Of a stretch of 64,000 bases of DNA, positions 46,101 to 57,314 are shown piece after piece; positions within the stretch are counted from its first letter, which is position 1, and each line of letters begins with the position of its first letter. The notes beneath the pieces were generated by a model that was given only the letters and a program-made list of their open reading frames with translations, was not told where the DNA came from and made no database searches. Location: contig OY727099.1 in assembly GCA_963402885.1 (NCBI GenBank), positions 13,008,001 through 13,072,000 on the forward strand, read 5' to 3'. Made by a program: the position numbers and the translations under genes. Source of the stretch: Antedon bifida. Taxonomy: Eukaryota; Echinodermata; Crinoidea; Comatulida; Antedonidae.

Positions 46101-49100
46101 CCCTGGAAATTAATTCTGGATTTTTTTGCTTAATCGAAATTTAAAGTTTTTGATTATTTTCTCTATTGAGATCCAGCCACTGATACCCACAGATATTTTT
46201 GTTTCAGTAATTTGCCTTTTCATTTAAATACAATTAATTACATACAAATTGAAGAAGTACAGATAAAAACGACACTAGAAAAACTGTTTTCTCCCCATCA
46301 GCCCCACCAACGACAAATATACACTTTTCAAAAATAGATCTGCCCCGTAATTACATTTTCATAATCATGTTGTATGGACATTGTTTCTATAGGTCTGTAA
46401 CATACTTTAGGATTTGGAATGGTCCTAAGAAAATAAACGTTATCAATACAGGTAAATGTTCTGCTTATTTTTAGTCGTGTGGACGCGACTCTATAGTTCA
46501 CTATGTCGGTCGGTCGGTCTGTCGGTCTGTCTGTCGGTCCGGTATCACTATGCGTTTTAGCACGCAACTTATGGCTGTTGGCCTTGTTAAATATAAAGTT
46601 AAATGAAAATATAAAGCTTGTTGTGATTGAAAGAAAGTTGTTAAATGGAACAAAGTGATGTTACCGTCCTAATTGATGTTTTTTTAAATTATTATTTTAT
46701 TTATTTTATTTTAAATCAACTGACAGAGATAAAAAACCACTAAAAAGTTGATAAACAGTAACAATATACAAACATGACAAAAGATCTAAAACCTGTTCAC
46801 AATTTTATATTTAAAAATGTTTAAAGAGTCAAACAATATCAGAATCACAAAACAACATAGAACGTATTATATGAATCGTACAAGCGCTTGAATAAACTTT
46901 AGTTACATTGATACGACCAAATGGAGGGTTTGAAAGTCCTCGATTTCGGATACGTTAAAGTACACGAATGCTAAAAATAAAATAAATTATTAATAATCAG
47001 AGTTCATAATCTTGTAATATATAATTATAATGTCAAAGAGCACTCTACGGTCACAAAGAAGATCAACTTTAGGAGCGTCATAACCAGGGCAAGCCTTAGA
47101 TAAAAAGTGATTAAATTTTCTTTGTGATATTTGTGAACAGGAACAGTATCAAGGACATGGCTAGAAATAATATAAATTAGGTTTAACTTTTTAAGTGATG
47201 GATAACTCTAATTTTCCAGATTCTAGCCCATTTAGCAAGCCTACTCAAGTCGTTCTGGAGTAGGACTGCATCCTGTGGATATGAGAGATCACTCCGAACA
47301 ACTTGACATCATCAGCAAATAATAAAGATTGCGAGTGGGTGATAAAATAAACAGGAAGACCGTTGATGTATAAATTGAATAACATTGGCACCAGGAGCGA
47401 GCGCTGGGGAACCCCGGGAAGCACATGCAGCCATTCAGAAGAGTCACCTTCTTGGTCAGATAACCAGTAACTTACCTGTGATTGACAGAATCGAACGCTT
47501 TCGAAAAGTACATAGCATATCATACTGCCTCTTGCTATCCATGGCATCGCAGCAGTAGCAGTTCGAGGTTGGTTTGACAGGACCTTCCCGGAACGAACCA
47601 TGTCGATTAGGGCTTAAAATCGGTGAAATGTGATCATTAAAAGCATCATACACGAAAGATTGGCAGAAGAGAAATTGAATGGTAGTTAACAATAATATTT
47701 TTGAACCACACTTGCGGACCGGTATAACATTGACATACTTCCAATGATAATTAAAAAATGTTGGTTAAAAGAAAACGAATACATTTATAGGCGCCATTAC
47801 CAATTTGATCACAGCCGGAGGCTTTGTGGATGTTGATGTTCAGAAGGCCCCTCTCCACGGCATGCTGTTCTACCTGAAATCGCGACAGTGTTTCTACATT
47901 ATATTCGGGAGGTTTCGAACAGTGTTCGTCATTACTACCGCAAGACCTAGAGCAAAAAAAATGAATTGAATATACTCTAGCAGCTTTTTCATAATTAGAT
48001 TGAACAGAAACACCGTAGTGGGACATAATCGACCGATAATTAATTTTTGTTTGCTCTTTATCCAACTCCAGAATCGTATTTTGTTGGAGCCAATCTGGCT
48101 AGCTAGTGTGTTTAGACATTAGATGAAAATATCCACACAATACAGTATATGTGTTGTACAAAATGTGGTCTTCAATAAACTTTGATGTGTAGGCTTTCTG
48201 TGAGGCGCAGAGGAAGGAAAGTTACTTGCCATTGTTTTTCTGGCAACCTAACCCTATTTTGCTACATATTTTTAATATAACTTTAATTAATCGTCCTGTT
48301 TAATATGTACTTTAATTAATTTACTAAAAGCTGCACCTTTTTTCTCCCACAAATGAATATTAATAATTAGTAAATTAAATAGTTTTGGTGGAATGCAATC
48401 ATAAACAATTTCTTAAAATTGCTTTCCTGGAAACCCATCAGGAAATTAATTTATTTAGGATAATTTAATGAAAGCACTCAGAAACTGAGTGGAGTACACA
48501 GATAGAACATATTTAAAGATACATATTTTTTGTTTAGTTGACTGGTTCAAAGCTGCTGGGGTTTATAATTTTTTTAAATAATTTTAATACAAACAAACTC
48601 GGGTATTGCAACATTAACCTTTCTGAAATCAAGATTGACCAGTTGAACCCTATAGTATAATAGACGAGCCTGTCAAAACACCACAAACAAGCGGGTGAAT
48701 TGGAAAAGAAATTGGTTTCTTAAAACTACTCGTATCAAAATACCTGTTAAATCAAATTATGTTTGAAAATTACAAACCACAAATTATAACTCTTGCCTTT
48801 TGTACAAAATGAAGTTTTTTGGACATTAAAAAATGCAATTTCAGTTTACTTGTTACTTTAAGACTGCTCGCCGCCGGCTTTTGAAAATGTTCTCCTATCT
48901 TTTAACACTAGCAGGTCTATTGATCAATTATAATTTCGGCCAATGTTAAAAGAATAAAAATGTTTCTTTTTTTGTTATTTGTGAAGTTACTAATGAATTT
49001 CTTGAATTTAAACAGTCATGTTCTGTAAGTATAGGCCTATTTAAACCAAAACATTGTAGGTGCTTTCGTTCTAACAAACAAAAAAACAAACAAAGCAAGT

Positions 49101-52100
49101 ACTATATTTTGCCAAATAACAAAACGAAACAAGTACAACTCCAAACTAGCTTTTGTGCCATGAAGTACATTTAAAAACACTCTAGCAAGTAATCATAGAA
49201 TGGGACTCGAACCCACGACTTCTAGATCAATATTCCAGTGTAATATACCCCTGACGTAAATACTACTACTATAATGTACATTGACCCGAACCAATTGTAC
49301 TTATTAGTACGGGTCTTTGGTACCCACTGCATCCTTAGATGCGAATCTATTACCAGCACAAGGTCTATAACACCAGGCTAGTACTCTAAAGAACGTGGGT
49401 TCGAGTCCCACACGAATATTGATGTGCTTAGAGTTAAATAAAGTTATGTCAGAGCAGGGAAACATTGTTTAACCAAAATCAAGTCAAGCATAAGTAGAAC
49501 CTACCAACATGTTTTTAACGTCACATATTTTGTGTATAGTTTTTTTTTATGTAAAATTATTTAAATGAAATGGTAGGCATATAAAATTCATATTTAATGT
49601 GTGCTATGATTAATTTATTGTAGCTAAAGTTACAGATTTTGTATAAAATATTGTATTGTTATAATATGGTTTTGGAAAAAAAGAATGAAAAAATTCATAT
49701 TTTTACACAACAAAGTCGGTTTTCTGGCAATAATTGTTTTTTCTGGCAACCTACCGAGAAAATATTTCATTACAGCTAATAGAAATATTACTATTTTGAA
49801 CATTTTGATACCAAAATTTAATTAATTTAAATTAAGTCTCTAGCGTAAGTAAAACTCAACTTATATTTCAAAGAATCAAAATAAACATGATTCTGGTAAA
49901 TTTGCTTTGTTGCTATGGTGACAAAAGGTGTATTGATACATGGTTATGATGTTTTTTATCTAATCACCATATTTTACAGTCTCCATTTACATAAAATGAT
50001 TACGAACTGAAAATAATATGTGAAGCTCCATATTCTAAATATTTGATTTCAGGTAAAAATGAGATAATTCGATATACATAGCAATGGTTGCTATGGCGAT
50101 AAAACACATTTTCTCATACATACGTTATTTTCATTATAACCTATTTGGCATTTCTTATTAAAATCAGTATCAGATGAGTTTTGCTTATGGAATGAAAAGT
50201 AATTGGACAATTTGTATAATTTTTACATAATTATCAATTTTGGAATTGTTGCTATGGCGAGGGATATTTTAATTTTTTTCATTTTTTATTCATTTTCCAA
50301 TACCAGAGTATGTTTCTAGCAAGTTTCAATGATTATTGGTGAGTAGTTTTATGTAAAAAATGGCGGCCATTTTGATTGTGCGATTTGAACATGTTCCCCC
50401 AAGGGGATTCTGGCTAATTTTGAGTTGTGACCTTCCCAAGACATATATTTTCAAAAAATATCAAAATTAGCTGGTAGTTCTTCCATTGCCACCTCAACCT
50501 AAAAATAGCCTCTAATCTACCCACCAAAATTGAATATGTTTTTGTGTATAAAAAACATTGATTTGTATGCATCAATTATCTAAGTTATGTATCTGATTAT
50601 ATTGGAACAGGTAGAATCTGATGACCATTGAACCAATCTGCCATATAAATTGCACCATGATGTATTCATTGTATAAGCAGCATAGGGCAATATAGTATAA
50701 TGTAATGATAATATGTGTCTACATATAGTAACATACAGTCTACTATAAAGTTGAATAGATTAACACAGTGCTGTTAATGTCTTTCAATTTAAATTAACAT
50801 TTTACAGAAACATAAAATAACAAAATAATTAAATTTCATTTCATTTGACACCAAACACAATGACCATTAACTTCCCAAAACTGACCGTTCCCCACTTCTC
50901 ACCCAAGTTTTTTTTGGTAAATGTTGACACCCATACCTACCAGAATCAAGTGAAATTGGCTTCCTTTAAAAAATGTTCACATATTAAACCTTACACTGCA
51001 TAGGGATACTAAATATCAACATTATAGTTAGTTGTTATTGCACAATGATCCGATTTTGAAATGCCGCTACATAATAATGCTAATTTATTACACTGGAAAA
51101 GTCCACAGCTGTTTATCAATGTGTCGGTGAGATGTTCGCTCATTGAGTTTGCAGGTGCCGTATACGGATCAGTGTGCCAATTTATTTCTGGGAGATTAAA
51201 TTAACCAAGGATAAAAACATCGCTCTTAATGTATTGCAACATGGCTGTTCCAACTAACGTGGTAAACTTTTGAAGGTCTTCTGCTCCAGAATTTGGTTGA
51301 GGTATAGTCCTACACTCAAGCTCCTCCTCCATGCAAGTTTCAGTTCAATCCACATACTCTGATGTTTCATTCTCCAAGTGGCCCTATCTATTGCCCTTGA
51401 AAATATCATTCACAAGCATGAGGATTCCTTCTCTACGTCGACCAGAGCCTCTATCCTTTCTAAATAGTGTACAGTGTAGGATCGACAATGACCATTAACG
51501 CCCCAAAACTGACCGTTCCCCACTCCTTACCCAAGCTTTTTTTGGTAAATGTTGACACCCATACCTACCAGAATCAAGTGAAATTGGCTTCCTTTAAAAA
51601 ATGTTCACATATTAAACCTTACACTGTATAGGGATACTAAATATCAACATTATAGTTAGTTGTTATTGCACAATGATCCGATTTTGAAATGCCGCTACAT
51701 AATAATGCTAATTTATTACACTGGAAAAGTCCACAGCTGTTTATCAATGTGTCGGTGAGATGTTCGCTCGTTGAGTTTGCAGGTGCCGTATACGGATCAG
51801 TGTGCCAATTTATTTCTGGGAGATTAAATTAACCAAAGATAAAAACATCGCTCTTAATGTATTGCAACATGGCTGTTCCAACTAACGTGGTAAACTTTTG
51901 AAGGTCTTCTGCTCCAGAATTTGTTTGAGGTATAGTCCTACACTCAAGCTCCTCCTCCATGCAAGTTTCAGTTCAATCCACATACTCTGATGTTTCATTC
52001 TCCAAGTGGCCCTATCTATTGCCCTTGAAAATATCATTCACAAGCATGAGGATTCCTTCTCCACGTCGACCAGAGCCTCTATCCTTTCTAAATAGTGTAC

Positions 52101-54871
52101 AGTGTAGGATTGCAAGTTCAGCATCAAGTATGTTGTTATTAGACAAAGTTTCGTTAGCGCAATTATATCAAATTGCAAAGAATGAATATTAGCTTACAAT
52201 TCCGAGCTGTTAATGTCCAATGTATTCTTTAGAATTCTGTTAGCAAAAAAGACCATCGCTACTTGATGTAGGCATGTCTGGGTTTACTGGCCCTGTTTTT
52301 ACTCGACGTTTCCCTATCGAATCAAGCAACTTGTTCGCAAATTCGCAATAAAATTGGCATAGTAAATCGTATTTTTCCTAGAAAATGAGTACTACAACGA
52401 CGTATGTAAATGGCATGACGAACTTACGACTTCTATTGAATTGTGCTCTATATTTGAACACATGAAGGATTTCAGCATTCCACAGCAGACTCGTCTGTAA
52501 TACGTCACCCAATTCGATTTGTCGCTATGAACATCGACGAGAGAGTGCTCCAACAGGCCTACGTTTTAAAGCTTTCCCTTCCCAAGAGTGCTTAATTCAC
52601 ACTAATTACATGGTGTAACTTCAATATCCAGGCTCTAATTCAATGCAGCAAATAGTGCGAGTGCAATAAAAGAGCGAAACAACATATATTCACATCCATA
52701 AATAACAGTAAATTCATGTAAATTGCAGAGTACAACTTGCTCCATTTAACGCAGCAGAAATGTTTTTTAGCTTTAGTAAATTTTGTGTTAACAAGTTTTT
52801 AATTACCAATGAAAAATGACAATTATTACACTAATTGACATGTGTAAATGTTGCATCTATATATACAAGTTCTAGAAACATTTCTAAAGTGTCACTGGCA
52901 TTGTAATACTGCTATTTGTTGATACCGCTTTACGTTCTATATAAAGTCATAAAAAATAACACGAATTTAATTTGTCACTTTGACGAATTATAGGTGATCA
53001 TTTTTATAATTTTTACTGACAGTTAATTTTGAAAAATATGCACGTACGTTAAAATACGATCACAAAATTTTGATATTTGCCATGACCTGATGCATATACG
53101 CTTTTCGATGGTAATACTGTATTAGGCCTATGCATGTGACTGATTTGTGTGCGATCCTAGTTTTATTTTTAACAATCTGAGTTGATTGAAACATATTTTC
53201 AAGTGCATGAAATTTTTATAAAGGTCAATATCAAATGTATAATCAATTTTAAAATCTCCTAATAGTGTAAGTTCTTTGTTCTCATTTGATACTTGTTCAA
53301 GCATATTTTCTAACTTGTCAAAAAGATAAATAAGAATATTTTCAATAAAGTTAATTATTTGAGCAAGCACATACTGACATTTGAGCGAAAATCTGGTACA
53401 AAATTACCAGAATGCGCTCTGTTGAATGTGATAATCTCCAAAGAAAGAAAAAAATCCTAGTTTTTAAATTCAAGTGGCCCTTTGATGACGTCACAAAATT
53501 TGTTACGTCAAATATGTACATGAATTCATATCTAAAACTAAATTGCTTCCAGAATAAGTTAAATAAATTGGGAGTCATCGTTCATTCTTTTTAAGATAAT
53601 TAAAAACAAGGCCAACAGCCATAAGTCGCGTGCTCTCAGAAAAAAATGAACTTTCAAAAAGTAATGTACTTTAAAACTTTTCTGTACATCAAAACAGTTA
53701 AAAAAGTACAGAAAAGCGATAAAACGCATAGTGATACCGGACCGACAGACAGACCGACAGACCGACCGACCGACATAGTGAACTATTGAGTCGCGTCCAC
53801 GCGACTAAAAATAAAGAAGAAGAATAAAGATTTCATAACAATAACAATTATTATATTGTAAATGATCACATAATAATTCCATATATTTAAGAATAAATAT
53901 GTGAAGAGAAACCGATTACATGCTTAATAGTACATTAATTCAGCAGTAAATGATAGATAGCATACTGATTAGGCCAAATTTTATATTATTAATCTTCAAA
54001 CAAAACTGAAACTGGGCGTGCAGATTATGATTAAGATTATGCAAATTAGGTCCAAACTACTTTAAAATTAAAAGGTAATATTTTTCATTTACCAGAAACT
54101 TCTGGAAATATGACATACAATCTGGTGATACCGGAATGCAAGGCGGATTTACCAGCTACACTGAGTGATGGTTTTTGGGTAGACGACACTTGGACGTCTC
54201 TACGATGTAAGTCAAAGCAGTGGACAATGGCGGAAATAAAGCAGTGTGTGAAAGGAAAACAACTCTACTTCTTTGGAGATTCCACAACAAGACAATGGAA
54301 TGCGGGTTTACTAGATCTTTTAGGTCTCAGTAAAAGCAATAAAACTAAAAATCTTAACGGCAAAAGAACATATCATTCAAGTGACGTAGTAAATTTGACA
54401 TTTACTTTCCATCCATATACAATAGGAAGGAATCCGATGCGATACCGCATTGGTAAGTGGGAATATGAGATCTTGGATAACCTCGACTTTAGCACATGTA
54501 ATTACATTATTATGATCAGTCCATGGGCTCATTATACACAGTGGGTGAAAGAACGGTATATAGAAAGACTTTACCTCTTGCGTCAAACAATACTGAGATT
54601 ACGAAAGCGTTGTCCTAATACCATTTTGGTTGTCAAAACCCCAAAACCTCGAAATCATGATACCCGCACTTCTCTTCTATATACCGGTGATAGATTAATT
54701 TACGATATACCTAGCTTGTTTCTTGATATCTTTAAAGATTTTGGAATTCATATTATTGACGTATGGGATATGAATTTGGCGTACCCATCACCGAATACAA
54801 TTCACATGCCAATGCAAGTTATTTATCAGGAGTTATATCTGTTTCTTTCTCATGTTTGTAAAGTTAAATAG
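43044..54871 (+). CDS. NXPE-like: NXPE-like gene 2 (neurexophilin / PC-esterase domain protein), whole gene
   Basis: Five coding exons: 43044-43121, 43811-43885, 44779-45338, 46393-46451 and 54096-54871. The junctions are GT-AG and open throughout, giving 515 aa. Every intron has the same position and phase as in gene 1 (0, 0, 2, 1), except that no counterpart of gene 1's small third exon was found. Residues 1-26 carry a hydrophobic anchor (KLLVFVLVMCTAYY). Residues 52-238 form the neurexophilin-like domain, followed by the PC-esterase domain with FGDSTTRQW (Ser320) and DVWDMNLAYP...IHMP (candidate Asp482 and His494). All motif residues seen in gene 1 are kept, so both copies look functional. 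An acceptor (CATTTCAG, ~42997) before the ATG suggests a 5' UTR intron. The last intron is 7.6 kb and full of LINE debris. The role, glycan O-acyl transfer or ester hydrolysis in the secretory pathway, is inferred. Confidence 0.85.
43811..43885 (+). CDS. NXPE-like: NXPE-like gene 2, exon 2
   Basis: 25 codons between TTTCCATTTCAG and CAG|GTATGA, phase 0 on both sides. The splice sites are strong and match gene 1 exon 2. Confidence 0.7.
44354..44617. mobile_element. Small inverted-repeat element (MITE), TTGGTTCACACTAG ends
   Basis: TTGGTTCACACTAGACA at the left and GTGTCCTAGTGTGAACCAA at the right form terminal inverted repeats of about 15-19 bases around 264 bp. Its ends resemble those of the element at 60118-60297. 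It sits in intron 2 of NXPE-like gene 2. Confidence 0.65.
44779..45338 (+). CDS. NXPE-like: NXPE-like gene 2, exon 3 (neurexophilin-like domain)
   Basis: 560 bases from TATTTTACAG to CACAA|GTAAGT, phase 0 in, phase 2 out. Contains KGGDFWYATIRN, ITDFDNGTYEATF, EYDIEIILVHPSK and the four-cysteine tail. Compared with gene 1 it lacks a few residues near the start (ASVNSHS versus ARDINNSHS) and differs most around TSNDKKQYELTK. Confidence 0.9.
45895..46000. repeat. Short repeat shared with 11450-11525
   Basis: Internally repetitive GGGCA.ATCACTNCCATA words, then ACACTTTTTTTTAGTCAAAC and TAGTTTG. In the intron after exon 3 of gene 2. Confidence 0.5.
46150..46220 (-). repeat. Retroposon 3' tail repeat
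   Basis: ATTGAGATCCAGCCACTGAT...TTTCAGTAATTTGCCTTTTC matches the tail at 19690-19775 in the same orientation. Confidence 0.6.
46393..46451 (+). CDS. NXPE-like: NXPE-like gene 2, exon 4
   Basis: 59 bases between TTTCTATAG and G|GTAAAT, phase 2 in and phase 1 out, reading SVTYFRIWNGPKKINVINT. Homologous to gene 1 exon 5 plus two extra codons. Confidence 0.85.
46467..46588 (+). mobile_element. AGTCGCGT/GTCGG-repeat element, copy 6
   Basis: TTTTTAGTCGTGTGGACGCG, CTATAGTTCACTATGTCGG, GTCGG/GTCTG core, CACTATGCGTTTTAGCACGC and GGCCTTGTTA. It starts 16 bases after the exon-4 donor of NXPE-like gene 2. Confidence 0.75.
47210..48070 (-). mobile_element. LINE reverse-transcriptase relic
   Basis: On the minus strand, 48065-47751 ends in NIHKASGCDQIGNGAYK (start of the RT domain). 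47692-47456 and 47601-47245 then give, in shifted frames, YDAFNDHISPILSPNRHG and GVPQRSLLVPMLFNLYINGL followed by LLFADDVKLFGVI. The catalytic ADD is kept but the frame is broken repeatedly. Lies antisense in the last intron of NXPE-like gene 2. Confidence 0.75.
48100..50850. other. Intron sequence without recognised genes
   Basis: AT-rich, part of the last intron of NXPE-like gene 2. Apart from the inverted tRNA-like pieces at 49200-49412 and one GGCGGCCATTTTG word at 50362, I see nothing assignable. Confidence 0.5.
49195..49425. repeat. Inverted pair of tRNA-like B-box fragments
   Basis: TGGGACTCGAACCCACGAC (49202-49220) and its near mirror ACGTGGGTTCGAGTCCCACA (about 49393-49412) are two T-arm/B-box sequences in opposite orientation about 190 bases apart. 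Likely two SINE or tRNA fragments arranged head to head; neither has a complete cloverleaf. Confidence 0.5.
50857..51484 (-). mobile_element. LINE endonuclease-domain relic, tandem unit 1
   Basis: Minus-strand peptides in broken frames match the second half of a LINE endonuclease: LYRKDRGSGRRGGIL, LVNDIFKGN, ENETSEYVWIELKL and a block corresponding to the family pattern DVFILGDFNLP. Followed directly by a second copy. In the last intron of NXPE-like gene 2. Confidence 0.7.
51485..52110 (-). mobile_element. LINE endonuclease-domain relic, tandem unit 2
   Basis: A head-to-tail copy of 50857-51484 with a period of 628 bases and only scattered substitutions. The plus-strand frame 51959-52192 is its shadow. 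Confidence 0.75.
53128..53370 (-). mobile_element. LINE endonuclease fragment
   Basis: Reads KLENMLEQVSNENKELTLLG then DFKIDYTFDIDLYKNFM, matching the endonuclease GDFN block (Asn replaced by Lys). Only 80 codons remain. Confidence 0.6.
53605..53811 (-). mobile_element. AGTCGCGT/GTCGG-repeat element, copy 7, with internal insertion
   Basis: The ends match copy 5 (AACAAGGCCAACAGCCATAA and AGTCGCGTCCACGCGACTAA). The phrase GCGTGCT-AAAACGCATAG is split by about 85 bases (roughly 53632-53718) that contain an imperfect inverted repeat around ACTTTTCTGTAC/GTACAGAAAAG. Confidence 0.75.
54096..54871 (+). CDS. NXPE-like: NXPE-like gene 2, exon 5 (PC-esterase domain)
   Basis: Begins after acceptor TTTACCAG in phase 1. 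The open frame covers LSDGFW, WTSLRCKSKQW, FGDSTTRQW (Ser320), YHSSDV, NYIIMISPWAHYTQW, RKRCPNTILVVKTPKPRNHD and DVWDMNLAYP...IHMP, ending at TAG. Very close to 17807-18588; the first dozen codons and the loop after the GDS motif differ most. Confidence 0.9.
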
Positions 54872-54879
54872 TGTTCCAT

Positions 54880-55600
54880 CAAATTGGATTGTAGAGTATA
54901 GAATTTGTTTTATTCTATAATTATGGGTGCGCATAATTGTTGGTCACGTGTTGTAATAATCGTAGCATTTGTAATAATCCGTCGCAATTTAGTAACAAAA
55001 ATGTATGTCTTTTGAGCCCCTTCACAGAGCTGTGTGCCAGGAATATTACGGGATTATACCATTACTATGCCGGTATGGTTTTCTTTGAGAACGGGTCGTC
55101 TTGGCATCATGCCGACATCGACCTGCTTTAGACCTAGTAATATTACTAGGGATATTCCCCGCAATGCCAGACGGGCATTCTGTGAGAACGTAACGCCGTT
55201 ATATTCCGGGGTTATATTTAATTCCCCGTCGAGGCTTTGACACCTTGCGCGGTTACCAAATAATAACGTCGAACTGGAGAGATAATGATATAAGATAGCT
55301 GCTAAAATAAGGGGACAAGAAGAAATGTGTAGCATAATTTATAGGCCATAGCTCTTTGTTGGTGCCTGACCCTTCGTCGCCTTGTAAATTGTTCAGCCTT
55401 CTAAGGTGTTTTACAGATTGCCGATGACGGCTAATTAATTGCTGTACCTGTATAATATATGGACAATATACTGTACATAGCATGTATTGCATAAATATTC
55501 TATAAGGAAGATAATAATCTGTAACTTAAAATTCGCCGCCATATATCGCTAGACAAAAATAATAACAATAAAGGACGCCCTTAATAATTATTTTGTCAGA
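54880..55600. other. Intergenic; no gene recognised
   Basis: Short overlapping frames on both strands (54937-55492) show no domain. A compact GC-richer block at 55035-55260 contains palindromic words (TAGTAATATTACTA, GCATCATGCCGACATCG) and could be part of a small element, but no ends were found. Confidence 0.4.
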
Positions 55601-55609
55601 GACTTTTTA

Positions 55610-56880
55610 TTGGTTATACTCACTCTTCTGCTTAAAATTCCATGCAACAGTAACATTCCTAATTACATAGCCAACTCTAACAGCTTTCTCTAACTCCGTT
55701 GATACCTATGTCCCGGTCAGGCACCTTTCATTTTCATTATGGTTGCATGATTCCTGACACATATTATCAACACATGTTCGACATAAAAGAAACAAAAGTT
55801 TTCCATCACTCCTATAAGGAAGAACAGGGTTAAACAGCTTTTTTGGAGGACTAACTGTGCATTGAACCAGACCAAAATACTCACGAATATCTGTAGACAT
55901 ATCTTTGAAAGCTAACTTTTCAGGATGTTCGATCGGATATGTTCCGTATTTGTTGCAGTATGGATAAAGGCTAGTGAAGTCAACATAGCAAATCTGCTCA
56001 TCATCTTTAACTTGGTAAAACAATCTAGCTGCATTGGTTCTCCCTAATAAAAAAGCTTCTCGAGGGTTTAAGTGTAGGAGGAATAGCAAAAATGACGGCT
56101 AATTCCGTAGGGGTTAAAACCTTCTTAATGTTATTCCACTCATGCTCCAAAATTTCAATATACTGGTACTGGGAAACGTCTGTTTCAGATTTTCTCTGTG
56201 TTTGTAGATATGAATATGCCATGCTTAAACCAGTGAAAGGATTTTTGTCTTGTGGACGATAGAACTTGGTACAGCCATGATACAAACATCCCATAAATTC
56301 AAATATGAAGTTTGGTTCAAACGAAGCCACATCAACTTTATATCTACCAAAGCATTTCTCATTACCATTACAAGCATGATGAATATGGATTCCACGTTGT
56401 TTTGATCCATAACTTAACCACTTCATACTGGCAAAAGAATGAGTATCTGTAGTTAAGTAATCTGCTGGTGGAAAAGAGCAATTGTATTCGGCTTCAAAAA
56501 GTTCCTAGAAAATACAAAATTACAGGCTGAGGTTATGGTTATTAAACCGTTAGAAAACGGATCGACCCTTTCTTGATCTATACCATTAACAAGAACAGTT
56601 TAAATACGTGTCTAAATGAAAAGCAACAACGCCTAAGAATGTCCACGTCATTAACGCAATAATCAATTAACTGACTCTTTAAATCAAACATTTCACCTCG
56701 CTTCTGCTCGTACCAAATAAGAAAATCATTCCGGGCCGATTCAGACATCTTGTCAGCGGGATATGGACCTACATAGTTTGCATTACTAACTGTGTTAAAC
56801 TTATGAGGAACGTAATTAGCAAATCCTGTGTTTTCCCAGGGAAGAGTTACATTCTTCCCTGGTTTTCCTATAATTCTCAT
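55610..56880 (-). pseudogene. Decayed family-B DNA polymerase of a mobile element
   Basis: On the minus strand: an exonuclease-domain segment (56880-56578; NYVGPYPADKMSESARNDF, YCVNDVDILRRCC), a middle segment (56426-56025; GIHIHHACNGNEKCFGRYKV, FMGCLYHGC) and the polymerase motif A segment (56089-55706; CYVDFTSLYPYCNKYGTYP). They follow the order of protein-primed (DNA_pol_B_2) enzymes of self-replicating transposons. At least three frameshifts (near 56580, 56480 and 56075) and an in-frame TAG near 55706 break it. Homology stops near 55610, before motifs B and C, and the N-terminus is missing, so it is inactive. Maverick/Polinton or a related class is likely; I cannot tell which. Confidence 0.75.
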
Positions 56881-57310
56881 ACAAAGATTTCCTTTGTTTT
56901 CCTAGCCCTGTAAGAAACCCAATTGTTAGCCTAGGACTTTAATTAGCAAGCCCTATGTTTTCCTCTCATACAATAGATTTCTCTTGTTTGCCTAGTTGTA
57001 AGAAAACACATGTGATATACTCTATACAAAGCCTCCACCTTGTTAAAACTATACATCCTATTGTTAATTAATTAAAATTAGATTTCTATGTCATGACCAC
57101 CATAATTCTACGAAAACACCTGTATAATCCAATTAATACCCATTTGTTTTCCTAACTTTAATCAAGTAGATTTCTTACTGTTTCCCTGTACTTATCCTTC
57201 TCCTATAGAAACTCCTTTGATAGCCTAGGACTTTTATTAGCAAACCCTTTGTTTTCCTATAATTCTCATACAATAGATTTCCCTTTTTTTGCCTAGGCTT
57301 GTAAGAATAC
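56815..57310. repeat. Three dispersed copies of a TTTTCCTAG-type repeat
   Basis: Units at about 56815-56910, 56935-57010 and 57228-57310 share TAGCAAACCCTTTGTTTTCC, TCTCATACAATAGATTTC and CCTAG.CTTGTAAGAA. One overlaps the truncated 5' edge of the DNA polymerase relic, which may explain the loss of its upstream part. Confidence 0.6.
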
Positions 57311-57314
57311 TACT

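Noticed and set aside
54937..55492. Five short overlapping frames on both strands
   Set aside because: No domain, mutually overlapping, no splice support; probably part of a small repeat.
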